A stretch of 64,000 nt of DNA from Limnoperna fortunei (taxonomy: Eukaryota; Mollusca; Bivalvia; Mytilida; Modiolidae). The stretch covers positions 36,064,067 to 36,128,066 of the forward strand of contig OX104120.1 of assembly GCA_944474755.1 (NCBI GenBank), given 5' to 3'. The stretch's first letter is position 1; every line of letters starts with the position of its first letter. The position numbers were made by a program, and so were the translations under genes. The notes beneath the pieces are model-generated. The model was not told the DNA's origin and did no database searches. It worked only from the letters and a program-made list of their open reading frames with translations. Shown here piece by piece: positions 42,501-55,185 of this stretch.

Positions 42501-45112
42501 ATCAAAGTTCATTCATAGTGAGAGTTAGCTACAATAATGTACAAATAAAAAGGAGCTATTATATTGTAGGTAAGTAAAAGTCATTCACCATCTGTGTCAT
42601 ATAGATTCAGTGGTTAAACCATTCATTATGACGTCAATAAGAAGTTCGGTCACCTCGTATTACCTGTATAAATTATACATATTTTGCATCACCCAGGTTA
42701 CATATCAATCGCTAATTTTTCAGATTTTACAAAATACCTTCTTAATTTCAGATAAAACAATAATAAACTTTTTAAATTTTATACAATTTTTTTTTTAACC
42801 AATGATTTTTTAAAGATTAACTTTATTGATTATTAATTCAAGCAGATATAATAATATAACATGGTGTTAGCAAACCCTGAATAAATACATCATCGTGCAT
42901 ATAATTTTCATATGTAATGTTTAATAGCAAATATAAGGATAAATAGACATGCTGTAATACTAATTGTAACATGAATCCTTTGTTCTTTTTTACGAATAAA
43001 CAAGAGACGACGAGTAGGTATGCTCTAAATTAAAACACTTGTATAATATTGCATGAAAGATCACGTGTGCCTGTTAAACTCAAGGGAAAATAGCCATGCA
43101 ATAACCAACTACAATTAGATCCGATAATGCACAGTAAAACTCCGCCTTAATTATGTCAAATTTTATTGATTTTCACTGCAAAAGGATAGCACGAGCTTCC
43201 AATATTAGCTTTTCATTTGATTAGTCGAATATCGGTCGCACCATAATAAACACCGCCCTCTTTATTTATAACCAATTATTAATGGGCGGGATCTAGGGGC
43301 TTATTCATGTTACAAATCATTTATAGCACCGCCTTCCTCGTTAGACAAATACACCTTCTCGCGCTAAAGCGCTCGAAGGTGTATCTAACTCGGAAGACTG
43401 TGCTATAAATATAACTTATTTCGAAGAGATTATTTCTATTTTTCAAAATAGTTTTTTTTATTTATTTAGGGCATTAACTATTGCAGCATGACAAAGTAAA
43501 AGATTCATAAAGAATGAAATAAATAAATAAATCAACCAACATATTAGTATACTAGTACATAGAAAATTAACCAATTTTATACACATACCGTACAATTTAT
43601 TTCGTTAGATTTCTAGAACCAATGTTAATGATGTTGACATTGTAAATGTTCATCAACAAGACAACGGGATGATTGTGACACAATTTCTATTTATCAAATT
43701 GATGAACTGTTAAAGATATAAACTTAAGTTCAGTTTATACTTACTTAAAGTAGTTTCGCATGTTTGTTTGTAACTACAGCCTGAATATAGCTGAAATATT
43801 GCTTGTTGGACGTTAAACAACAATCAATTAATCAGTAAACTAAATGACATATTAATGTTTTATGTGAGTCCAGACAAAACAAGTCTTGTCTGTATAGTTA
43901 TATTTACCTTGACATATCTGAACATGATATCACTAAATTAATAAAATATGTTTTAATTTAAGGTGTTTTCAGTAACCTAAAATGCGGATGAAGGCTGCAT
44001 CTGTTTCAACATTTAGACGGTTAAACAGAATGAAATACAGAGGAAACTGAAGGAGCAGATTAAAAAATATCAACTTTAAATTCGGTTGTAATAAAAAATT
44101 GTTCTTACAACTGTTTGTATCTTGTCAAGTCAAATATGAATATAGATTTATAATGTATTTATTTCTCTTTATTTATACAAAACTCTTTAAATGAATTATA
44201 AAGTATTCACTGTTCATGTAAGTGATGTTTGAATTCAGATTAAGGACAGATGCATTTGTTTTTTCCACGACCAACATGTTTATTTCTTAAAATTTAGGGC
44301 AATTCTCAATTTTGTACCATTTGCTGCATTTTTATGTCAACCATAAACCATGTGTCTTTAAAGAAATAAGGTACCATGTTCAAACAGCAATTCTATAGAT
44401 TACAAAGCATTGTCATATATGACCAAATTTGGTGCTGCAACTAAGATTGTTATGATTATATAGGTTATATTATTTGTAGCATGCACTATTATGTCTATAA
44501 GAAACATTATTGGAAATTCATGTATAAAATTATACACATCTTTGTCACAATGTTTAAAATATTGGCTCAACAAAATTGTGTGTTTACATATACCAGGATT
44601 TAAAAACCAGGCTATAAAACATGTCTTCTTAGCACACAGTATGTCCATCCATCTGAAACTAATCGTGTCCCGGCTATAACATTTTTCTCTTCTGAAGTAT
44701 AAATCTTTTTGATATTTTTCATGTGGGTAGAACATTTAAAGGCAACATGTCACATACTTTTGTTGGTGAACTTTGACCTTAAGGTCACATTACTTTTTGA
44801 ATGAAAAATTTGTGTTTCTTACAATTTTTTAATTACAACCTATTGACAGGGAGGTCTAAGAAGACACCTGTCTATATCGAATTTAACAAGCTTCAGAGGA
44901 GAAAACCATTAGGAATAGCAATAATTTCTTACACAACCATATTTGTTGTTATATTTACCATTACAAATGATAATCTATATGTGATAATTACAGTATTTTT
45001 AATGTGTATTCAATATAATTGGATAATTGCTAGTAATAATAACTTTTTTCCCCACAGTTTCTTTTCTCTGTTGAGTTTTACTCAATCTGGTAAATCTTTT
45101 TTGACCTTATGA
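39568..45112 (+). CDS. Candidate spliced gene inside the giant element (3 exons, unknown product)
   Basis: Exon 1 begins after acceptor TTCTTTTATAG with ATG at 39,568 and ends 39,622 (MSSRRNKTEKRRKSLRQK). Exon 2 is 41,697-41,768 (TPEFSIFAQSFAEQFTATVL, GKE), with acceptor TTTTATAG and donor GTAAAC. Exon 3 starts at 44,850 after TATTGACAG and is open to TGA at 45,112 (RSKKTPVYIEFNKLQRRKPL, then hydrophobic stretches). All junctions are phase 1 with G|GG. The product would be a basic N-terminus, a short globular part and two possible membrane helices. The hydrophobic part may just be AT-rich intron read-through. No family recognised; it could be cargo, element-encoded, or chance. Confidence 0.3.
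39738..40430 (+). repeat. Dispersed ~160-bp-unit repeat, diverged copy
   Basis: Contains CTTCAAAACCACTTAGCCAG and GTTGGAACCAAACTTGGCAA, ending near CAAGTCAGGTGAGTG. Same family as 45,780-47,010. A further piece (ACCACTGGGCCAGTTGAAAC) lies at 40,826-41,050. Confidence 0.65.
40635..40720 (+). other. Exon-like segment, doubtful
   Basis: 86 bp between acceptor TTTTTGTTTTTAG and donor GTAATT. In the phase demanded by the neighbouring candidate exons it is Cys-rich (CYVCQIGSICTCVICERR) but meets a stop. Another frame is open throughout (HIVMCVKSGPYVLVLYVKEG). Possibly an alternative or decayed exon. Confidence 0.2.
41060..41320 (-). mobile_element. Full-length tRNA-derived SINE
   Basis: The minus strand starts GGGGCCTCGGTGGCGGAGAG (A-box region), then GTGGGTTCGAGTCTCACTG (B-box region), the core, and a tail ending in TTCAAACAAAAA. 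The near-repeat AAAGCCAATTGA / AAAGCCATTGA flanks it as a target duplication. Confidence 0.9.
42526..42572. mobile_element. 47-bp remnant of the MULE family at 1,065
   Basis: Starts TAGCTACAATAATGTAC and ends GCTATTATATTGTAGGTA, matching the MULE termini. Flanking 9-mers are AGTGAGAGT and AGTAAAAGT, 7 of 9 identical. Internally it is reduced to ~15 bp. Confidence 0.6.
43319..43410. repeat. Long imperfect palindrome
   Basis: ATTTATAGCAC...GACAAATACACCTTC pairs with GAAGGTGTATCTAAC...GTGCTATAAAT around a TCGCGC-TAAA-GCGC tip. Possibly a very small foldback element. Around it (42,573-43,770) I see no gene. Confidence 0.75.
43772..43840 (+). mobile_element. SINE/LINE 3' tail fragment
   Basis: GCTGAAATATTGCTTGTTGG ACGTTAAACAACAATCAATT, a tail text common at the 3' ends of molluscan SINEs. 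Shorter echoes occur near 17,113 and 47,470. Confidence 0.45.
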
Positions 45113-45779
45113 AGTGATTTCAGGAAATACTGTTTCAATGTTTTTGGACTACTTTTCTCAAATGTAAATACATCAAAAATGTTTATATTTAATAAGTATA
45201 TTAGGCCAGTCTAAAGTATCGAGAAGGCATTTTTTGGCCACATGCAATAATGAGAATGCATGCCACATCTGAAATTAATGTTTTATTATCAAGAACTTGA
45301 TATTTTATGTATATTGTCAGTAATATTTCAGCTATATTTGAATATATCATCCGAATACAATTCCAAGAAATTTGTTTCAAATAGACATGTCACCACCCAT
45401 TACAAGATTGAATGGCTGATTTCTCAAACTCGATAGCTGAATAAAGATTTAGTCAGCACGGTGCATTAACTCATTTGAAAGGCATCCAATCTGCAAATTG
45501 CATCTATATTATCTTCTTTATAATACCAAATTTGAAATAAAATTTTTTGAGTCGTGTCACATTTTAATTGATTTACCGGTATTTGTTTGTATATATACAA
45601 AAAAAAATAAAAAATGGGCCACAGCTCTTAAAAAATAGTCTAATGAATAGTCAACAAATAAGATCATCTGAATATGATTCCAAGAAAACTGCCAACTATG
45701 AACATTAAGATATGCAAGATAAAAGAAATGCTTATCTAAAACTCTAGATATTTTCAAAGCAAATAAATCAAATAGGATT

Positions 45780-47010
45780 TTTAGTTTTTATTGTTATCAC
45801 TTTGCGTCCGTCGTTGTCATTGTCGGCGGCGTCTGTAAACTTTTTACATTTTAATCTTCTTCTCTGAAACCACTTGGCCAATTGAAACCAAACTTGGCCA
45901 TTATGTTCATTGGATGGATCTTTACAAAGTTTGTGTTTTTTATTTGGATTGGAAAACTAACATGGCTGCCACCGCAAGACTTAGTTTAACATAGGACCCT
46001 ATGGGAATAAAGTTTAGAAGGCTTCTTCTCAGAAACCGGTTAACCAATCGAAACAAAACTTACTAGCAATATTGTTTGGATGGCCCTCTGTAAATTTCAT
46101 GTTTTTTATCCCAATCGGAAATTCAAAATGACCGCTACCGCAGGACTTTGTTTAACATTGGATCCTATGGGAAAAAAGTTTTAAAAGGCTTCTTCTCTGA
46201 AACCAGTTAACCAATGTAAACTTACTACCAATATTGTTTGGATGGTCCTCTAAAAAGTTTATGTTTTTTTATTCCAATAGGTAAATCAAAATGGCTGCCA
46301 CGGCACATAGGACCCTATGGGAAAAAGTTTTAGAAGGCTTCTTCTCTAAGACCGGTTAACCAATGTAAACAAAACTTACTAGCAATATTGTTTGGATGGT
46401 CCTCTTTGAAGTTTATGTTTTTTATGTCAATAGGAAAACCAAAATGGCCACCACAGCATTACATAAATTAACATTGGACCCTATGGAAACAGTTTTAAAA
46501 AGCTTCTCTGAAACTGATTAACCAATGGAAACAAAACTTACTAGCAATATTGTTTGGATGGTCCTCTTTGAAGTTTATGTTTTTTATGTCAATAGGAAAA
46601 CCAAAATGGCCACCACAGCATTACATAGATTAACATTGGACCCTATGGAAACAGTTTTAAAAGGCTTCTTCTCTGAAACTGATTAACCAATGGAAAAAAA
46701 ACTTACTGACAATATTGTTTGTGTGGTCTTCTTTAAAGTTTATGTTTTTTATTGCCAATTGGAAATTCAAAATGGCCAACACCACATGACCTAGTTTAAC
46801 ATAGGACCCTAAGGGCAATTTAAACAAAAATCTTCTTCTTTAAAACCGGTTAACCATTGGAAATACAATTTTATAGCAATATTGTTTGGATGGTCCTCTT
46901 TAAAGTTTATTGAAAATTACAGGACTTAGTTTAACATCAGGGAAATGCCATTTTATTTGCCTATAAAATCAGGTGAGCGATACAGGCTCTTAAGAGCCTC
47001 TGGCTAACAT
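45780..47010 (+). repeat. Dispersed element with ~160-bp tandem units
   Basis: CAATATTGTTTGGATGG recurs at about 46,067, 46,231, 46,381, 46,542, 46,709 and 46,876. It starts with TTTATTGTTATCACTTTGCG and ends CAGGTGAGCGATACAGGC with a CTCTTAAGAG palindrome. From 47,010 to 48,160 I see nothing supported. Confidence 0.75.
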
Positions 47011-48164
47011 TAGGGAGACTCGGCACATAAAATATACAAACACAAGAACACTATTGCTCTTCTGGAGTATGCAATATCATCTACACCCATGAATGCATTG
47101 TTAATTGGAGGTGGCGTGCCCTAGTCTAAATTCAATTCCATATGCGTCAACATCGTCAAGTATCTTTTTTCATAAAACCCAGAGTATATGTGTTGGTGTC
47201 ATATGAACTTGTTTCGCTAATTTTGTAGATAACCTTTCAATGATGGGGTCAAATAATCAGCAAAGACACGTTAAATGTTAAAATACGTAATGGTTGACTG
47301 CGGACCGTATTTGCTAACAAAGAAGAGCAGACTCATTTTAGTCGTTAAAAATGCACGAGATTCCCCTTCTATTCCTAATACTCTACACCTTTTTCTGTCC
47401 ATACCCTCTACCCGTTGATCCATTACTCTCTCCTTTGATTTATTGTTTTAAACTGGTTCTCGTCCTAAATGAAGCTGAAATACTGCTCGCTGGTCCGTCG
47501 ATAAGCGATGGTAGCTATTATTGCACGAAACATTATATACAATAAAGAAAATGCCTAACAAGAACATATATCATATTGTTTAATGATTTTTTTTGTGTTC
47601 ATTTAATTTAATATGAAAAATAATAATAAAATAATGAACAAATGTACCTTTTTGATTTTCAAGTGAAAATACTTAGCAATATTACAATGAGAACTAAATT
47701 AAGAGTGAAATTTATATTATAGTTTCTTACGTATTATTGGTAAGTATATTTCATCAAGTTAATATGAAATCTCTTCAGTGGAAGCAGATAAATATATGAA
47801 GATGAAGATACATAAACTACTTACATAATTCAACTATAGTTTTTGTGAATGTTTAACTGTAGTCACCTTGCATTCTTGTGGTCAAATGACCAAATTTGTT
47901 AGACCTTTTGTTTTATTTTGTGCCTTGTCTGGTATCTCCCCTGGCCAATTCTATAGCCAGCACTTATAACAAGAGCCAGTTTGTGGATTCTGTTTGTAAT
48001 ATAATAATTCTAGTATCATAAATGAATATGTTAGTTATGTCATCAATTAAGAAAGTGTGTTTGCTGATTTTAATTGGAATTTGTTAATGTATATTTCTTC
48101 GACGAATGTTTTACAAACATCACCAACAACAGACTAAATGCAAAGACGATGTTTATCAAAGCAG

Positions 48165-48540
48165 CAAATATATATCTTGTGTAACAGGGTAGTTACATTG
48201 AGGTAGTTACATTGACAAGCGCAGATCTGAAAGTAAACGGCTTGCAGTAGATTGTGACAAGGGAGATAATTAAACAGAAATTACTACCAAAACTACATCG
48301 GCGCTAACCAGCAAATATATATCTTGTGTGACGGGGAAGATAATTTGTCAAGCGCAGACATGGAAGTAAACGGCCTGCAGCAGATTAGAACAATGAAGAT
48401 AATTAAATGAGAGGAATAACCTAAAGGATCAAATCAGCAAAAATATATTTTTATAGTGAGACAGGGGAGATAATTTGACAACCGCAGATCTGGAGTAAAG
48501 CACTCCAATAAATTGTGATAAGAGACAAATTAACTATAAA
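48165..48540. repeat. Three imperfect ~130-bp tandem units
   Basis: Each has AAATATATAT near the start, GGGGAGATAATTTG(A/T)CAA-like text, GCGCAGAT/CTGGA and an ATTGTGA(C/T)AAG block. Strongly diverged. Confidence 0.55.
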
Positions 48541-49149
48541 AAAATGCAGAGGGCCATTGCGTGTTAATAAAATACGTTTCACACTATTTGTAGTAGTAAA
48601 TGCGTCAAGTCAGAACACATATTGTAGATGCCGCCATTTGATAAATAAATATTTCTAACAAAAATTCACACCAATATTATGTCATACAAATGATGTATGG
48701 TATTCAACATTAAACACTTGGCACCAAATTACATTTTGATTTCTGAAAAAGTCAGAAATTGTTCATGTTATCCGCATTATGTAAAAAGAATTTAAGTACA
48801 ACGGTATATTTGAAATTCCAACGCGTATGCAATACATAGCTGAAATTAGCGTTCAAACCTTCGTATGCATGTGATTGAGATCGTGGCTCTATCTCAACAT
48901 CAATTCCAATTTTTCCGTGAACCAATACCCACAACAAAGCTTACTGTGGTGCCGCTGAAATGAGACCATTATAAATAAACAACTCAAATTACAGACCTCT
49001 TTTTAAAGTATTTTACAACATACAACCCCACAATAAATGAAAAAAACTTGATATTAAACTGATTCCTAATTTAACTTAATAGCACCCAACTTAGGCTTTG
49101 GCCGTAGAAATGTGACTCCTTTGCAGGATTTGATAGCATGCAACCACTA

Positions 49150-52100
49150 ATATCCTTCTCTCTTTAAAACCGAGAAATGTTTGAATACGTCATATACAGG
49201 GAAAAATGCACAATACAATTTGTCCCAAACACCACTCATCATATGAAGGAATTGATAGAACTAACGCTACTTTCCAGGGTCTTAAAACGTAAATCGGACC
49301 TTGGCAGTCATAACGAGACCGTGTATAAGGGATATGTATTGACGATCGGACGCTTGAACATAAAACTGAAGTCTGCTTTCACACTATATAACTGAACACT
49401 ATATATATGAATAGTAAAAGAACCTTGGGATTGGTACTAAGCACCACATACCATATATAAGAATTGAATGGGCCAATCTCACTTTCCATGGTCTTATAAC
49501 CTAAATTGGACCTTGGCATATATGAAATATATATATACATACAAGTCTAGAAGATTATGCAACGATACAAATGACGGTGTTTTTGTCAAAATTATAGACA
49601 CAGACTGACCAACGAATGGCCTTAGTCATTGAATGTCAATATAAATAAATAACGTCAACAAGTCATAAAATATTGATCTTGAATTTTCTCACTTTAACTG
49701 GAGTTAAAACTTCTATATATTGCCTTTACCATCCGCTACCCGGGGATGAGCTTTCATTTGGCTTTATTCAAATATTCCAATAAAATGTTATATGGTCATG
49801 TTTGTCGATCCGATACTTAATAAGTGTACTGATTGGTAGCTTTCTTTAGACCCTTATATACATATACAAATTAAGCCCAACACTGTTAGAATTAGATTTT
49901 TAATACTGTCCAGCGGTATAGACCCCTCGGCCAAATCTGTTATAACAAAAAATAGCTTCATTAACCGAGGTGAATCGAGGTGAATAGACATAGTACATGT
50001 GTACTGGCGTGTGCCGATGGAATTTTCGTAACCAATACGCATTAATCTGACAGTAATAGAATTCGGCATTTTTGTATTAAAAATCTAATTATAACAGTGT
50101 TGGGCTTCATTTGTATGATAAGTAAGCACCATGGAATTGGTACTAAACACTACAGACCATATATACGAATTGAATGGACCATGACATTTTCTAAAGTCTT
50201 ATAACCTAAATTGTGAGGTATATTTTAGCACAATATAACTTAACACTATATATATGGTAAGTAAGCAATATGGTAGGAATTGAATGGACCAATGACATTT
50301 TCCAATGTCTTATAACCAAATTGAACATGGCAGTCCAATAGGCCGAATTTTACTGCCGTTATAATCCTAAGTTAGTTCTGTGATTTGTCGGATTCGCCTA
50401 AAAAAGCGATGGTACGATTATTCGTTATAGGCAGTCCAAATGAGACCATTTTTAAGATATCGGGTATTAAAGAGTGGAGGCAGGCCCAAAATGAAGTGAG
50501 GTCTTCTAGCACACTATAACTTAACACTATATATATGATAATTAAGCACCACTCAATTCGTATTAAGCGCCAGGGAATTGGTATTAAGCACCACGAACCA
50601 TATCTAGGAATTAAATGAACCATTGAAACTTTTCACGGCCGTATAACGTACACATGGGACCATGGTGATCAAAACGAAGCCCATTGGATGATAATCACTG
50701 CTTGCGTTGAGAAGATGGACCAAACCGAAATGAGGCCTTCAATAGTACTATACATACAAGAAAAATTAGCACCACGGAATATGACCTAAACACCATGGGC
50801 TTTATCTATAAATTGAATGGACCAATACTTGATTCCAGGGTCTTCTAACGTACCTGGGACCCTGGCGATCAAAACGAGGCCCATTGGAAGGTAATCACTG
50901 TTAGCGTTGGGACGATGGACCAAAGTGAAATGAGGCCTTCTATAGTACTATACATACAAGAAAAATTAGCACCACGGAATATGACCTAAGCACCATGGGC
51001 CTTATATGTAAAATGAATGGACCAATAATTGATTCCAGGGTCTTCTAACGTATCTGGGACCTAGACGATTAAAACGAGACCCATTGGAAGGTAATCGATG
51101 TTGGCGTTGAGAAGATGGACCAAAGTGAAATGAGGCCTTCTATAGTACTATACATACAAGAAAAATTAGCACCACGGAATATGACCTAAGCACCATGGGC
51201 CTTATATGTAAAATGAATGGACCAATAATGGATTCCAGGGTCTTCTAACGTACCTGGGACCCTGGCGATCAAAACGAGGCACATTGGAAGGTAATCACTA
51301 TTAGCGTTGGGACGATGGACCAAAGTGAAATGAGGCCTTCTATAGTACGATACATACAAGAAAAATTAGCACCACGGAATATGACCTAAGCACCATGGGC
51401 CTTATATGTAAAATGAATGGACCAATAATTGATTCCAGGGTCTTCTAACGTACCTGGGACCCTGGCGATCAAAACGAGGCACATTGGAAGGTAATCACTA
51501 TTAGCGTTGGGACGATGGACCAAAGTGAAATGAGGCCTTCTATAGTACGATACATACAAGAAAAATTAGCACCACGGAATGTTACCTAAGCACCATGGGC
51601 CTTATCTATAAATTGAATTGACCAATAATTGATTCCAGGGTCTTCTAACGTACCTGGGACCCTGGCGATCAAAACGAGGCCCATTGGAAGGTAATCACTG
51701 TTAGCGTTGGGACGATGGACCAAAGTGAAATGAAGCCTTCTATAGTACTATACATACAAGAAAAATTAGCACCACGGAATATGACCTAAGCACCATGGGC
51801 CTTATATGTAAAATGAATGGACCAATAATTGATTCCAGGGTCTTCTAACGTATCTGGGACCTAGACGATTAAAACGAGACCCATTGGAAGGTAATCGATG
51901 TTGGCGTTGAGAAGATGGACCAAAGTGAAATGAGGCCTTCTATAGTACTATACATACAAGAAAAATTAGCACCACGGAATATGACCTAAGCACCATGGGC
52001 CTTATATGTAAAATGAATGGACCAATAATTGATTCCAGGGTCTTCTAACATACCTGGGACCCTGACGATTAAAACAGGACCCATTGGAAGGTAATCACTG

Positions 52101-52330
52101 TTGGCGTTGGGACGATGGACCAAAGTGAAATGAGGCCTTCTATATGACTATACATACAAGAAAAATTAACACCACGGAATGTTACCTAAGCACCATGGGC
52201 CTTATCTATAAATTGAATGGACCAATTATTGATTCAGGGGTCTTAAAACTTAAATCGCATCATGGTAGTCAAAGGAAACTACTTCGATGGGATTGGGCAT
52301 GCCTGTGGAGTACATAGACCAAGCGAAAAG
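49150..52330. repeat. 200-bp satellite array
   Basis: From about 50,640 the unit repeats every 200 bp exactly (ACCAATAAT at 51,021, 51,221, 51,421, 51,621, 51,821, 52,021; ACCAATTAT at 52,221). It contains GATTCCAGGGTCTTCTAACG, GACGATGGACCAAAGTGAAA and TATACATACAAGAAAAATTA. Diverged units extend left to ~49,150. Each unit has AGCACCACGG and AAGCACCATG about 21 bp apart, the paired box also seen in the 186-bp satellite. Confidence 0.93.
49864..50116. mobile_element. MITE with ~43-bp inverted repeats
   Basis: ATACAAATTAAGCCCAACAC at 49,864 is mirrored by GTGTTGGGCTTCATTTGTAT ending at 50,116. The match continues to ATTAGATTTTTAATAC. It lies in the diverged half of the 200-bp array. The 71-codon minus ORF inside is not convincing. 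Confidence 0.75.
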
Positions 52331-52552
52331 AAGTGTTTTGAAGCACCAGATTGTAACGCACATATCATATGCCAGGATAAATAATATAATTAATAATAAG
52401 TAAATAACTTTATATTATACCTTTATTAATTAAGATTAGTCCAGTCTATAATAAAATAATACATAATATGTATAATCAAAGCTGTTAGGTTATGTTTTCT
52501 TTATATTTATAGTCGTGGTGCTTATCGTGGTTCTTCACGGCAAACTAGCGGA

Positions 52553-55185
52553 CAATTATAACGGTCCACCGGGTGTTACTAAAACGCTGATCGGAACGCG
52601 GAACGGAAACAGATAACGGAAAACGGAAAAATGAATAAATAGATAGATATTAAAATATCTTTGAAGACTAAATCATGCCCGAAGTTTGCTCGTGTGTGTC
52701 TCAGGCATTGAAGGTGAATTCCATTTTGTAATAGACTTGTATTAAAGCTATATACTGGTGGTTCAAAACTTAATAAAAACTAGCTCTTCTCTAGTAATGA
52801 TCTTATGCAGAACTTGGGATAACGTGACAGCCTTAGGGTTTGAGCATTCTCCAAGGAAAGTTCTGGAACTTTTTAAAAACTGCACACCAATATGAATTAT
52901 ATGTAGTTTAGAGAGTTTAATTCCTGAAGGTGTATTTCTTTAGAAGGGATATTTTGTACAAAATTTATACGGATAATCTGTAGAATACTATCATGTATGT
53001 TATACCTTACACACTCTTTGAACTTGTCTTGCCACATCTTTACGGCTGAGTGAAATTAACACCGATGTCCGAGATATAAGTTTATATACCAAAAGTTAAT
53101 CTGACGTCATAAATCTTAATTTTACTGAACGATTTTTGCTGAAAGGATTATAAGGAACAAACGTTACCGACTAGGGTTAAAATCGTACTTGATTGACACC
53201 TTCTGAGTCTTTAAATCTTTTAAAGAATAATTATCTTCCTTATGCCTTCAACGTAGCTGCGATGCCATAGGTCGAACTAGGGGTTTTTGCGTATCATTTT
53301 ATAACAAGCTCCGCCTCTGAGCCAAGGCTTTCTTCCAAACTTCTTGTTTAATCCTACCCCCTAATATAAAATTACACAATTAAATCAATCAATTATATAG
53401 AGTTGTGTGTGTGAGTGTTTTTAACGCCCTTGTCGACGCACCTAAAAATGGGATGATGCGAGATTGCCAGGGGGTCAGAATTTGGAAAAAGTTGAAGGGG
53501 TGAAGGCAAATTAATTTATTGTGGAAAATCTGCACGTAAATTACAAATTGAATCAGGGAAAGGTATTCCTTTCCCCGAACAACAACCCCTTTTAGATCTA
53601 CCCCTGCTTTAGCATGTTTTTATTCAAAAGTAAAAACGAAAACTTTTTAATTGGGGTTTTTTTCCTTGAAAAGGAGTGTGTGGGTGTGGTGTTTTACGCC
53701 TAGCGACACTATATGGGTTGTGTATGGGCGATTGCCAAAGAAGCCATGAATATGGAAAATTTATTTTTACTATAAAAATTGTATCTTTTTAATTTGAAAT
53801 TAATATTGCTGAATGGATTTTTTTTAAATTTTACATTGAAACAGAAATCCTCAAAATTATATAGTTTCTATCGATTAAGGGCCTGGTTTAAGTGGTGCTT
53901 TGTTTAAACGAAACCGAAACCCTGATAGAATACTGTATTTGTTTTGCATTGTAATGTTGTGTGCAATTGAGTGTCATATATACATGTATGTTATGCCCTA
54001 TAAAGGCCACTATGATTAGGAATTAAGAATATCTTATCTTTGCTAGAAAAATTTCGCGTTTGAAAATTTTTTTTCCAACTTAATTATTGAAAAAAACGCC
54101 AATGAATTAATAACGCTATATATTAATATCTAACACTACAAAAATCTTCTTTTTTTACGTTAAAACTCCTTTTCGGAGTCTTTTGTATATTCATATTGAT
54201 GATATTTGCAGGGGCACCTGCTAAAAGTAATGTTACATTTTGTGACAATGTCATAAATTTTTAGTTATATTGTCATTTTTTATGTTGACTCTGGTCCAAT
54301 GAAATCCATCAAATGCACCATTTTTCTACGCCTACAGAAATGTAAAATTATTTGCGTTTTTATAAATGTCTATGAAAACTGAAAGTCTTCGGCTATCTTC
54401 AGAATTTTTCAATTCTTAGTCATTCAGTTTGTCAACTCTCGCGTGCCTGCCTTTTTCAGTTTTTTCTCTACTGCATTTTGAAGGCTTGTGTTTTTAGTCA
54501 CTTATTAGTTATCATAATGAAAATACAAGTGAGCAGTTCATGTTTTCAAATTTTCTTAGCTCAGGCTTTTGAAAATGATCACAATAATTAAAGGCTATTT
54601 TAAAATTGAATGCAGCTAATGGTTGCACTTAATGTAACTATGCAAAAAGACGTAACGGATCGATATAATTATATTTGCCAAAATGAAGTCTGAGAAAACA
54701 TTACCGCTATATTTTATTTGCACTGCAATTTACAATACGCCGGAAACATTTTATAATTTAAAAATCGAGATTTTCCATTGATGGAAACAAGGAAATGTGC
54801 ATTTAACCGTCTATTTTAATACACCTACGTTAAAAGTTTATATTAAACATGGTGTTGATAAGTTCTGACCACTAGCAGATCCATAAAAGGGGCTTGTTTG
54901 GAAGGGGGGGGGGGGTACCAATATCCCATATCTCCTTAAAATTTTTCATCAAATATCCCGTATCCGAAAAAGTGTTTTCCAATATCCAATATCCCTGTTA
55001 ATAAAATGGATTTAAATATCCCATACACCAGTAAGTTTTGCCTCAAATATCCTGTATACCATGAATAAAATAGGTGAATATATATCCCAATATGCCCTTA
55101 ACAAGCCTCATAAAACACTTATTTCGTTTTCCGTTTCCGTTCTGCGTTCCGGTTCCGAGTTTTAGTAACACCCCCGGTCCACCAC
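52553..55185. mobile_element. Inverted-repeat pair rich in CGGAA
   Basis: GGTCCACCGGGTGTTACTAA, then GGAACGCGGAACGGAAAC at 52,553-52,625, recurs inverted at 55,125-55,185 (GTTTCCGTTCTGCGTTCC, then TTAGTAACACCCCCGGTCC). The interval has no recognisable gene, and a GGCTTGTTT MITE near its right end. Either an element or rearranged terminal-repeat material. Confidence 0.45.
54891..55107 (-). mobile_element. GGCTTGTTT MITE, diverged copy
   Basis: GGCTTGTTTGGAAGG with a G run, then TACCAATATCCCATATCTCC, ending CTTAACAAGCC. It is more diverged than the two copies in the terminal repeats. Confidence 0.7.

Noticed and set aside
43974..44100. Terminal-exon-like segment (TTTTCAG acceptor, AATAAA at about 44,091)
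   Set aside because: In the phase required by the candidate gene it stops after two codons, and an intervening exon choice would be arbitrary.
44400..44735. 111-codon minus-strand ORF
   Set aside because: No known motif, hydrophobic AT-driven composition, no splice or poly(A) context.
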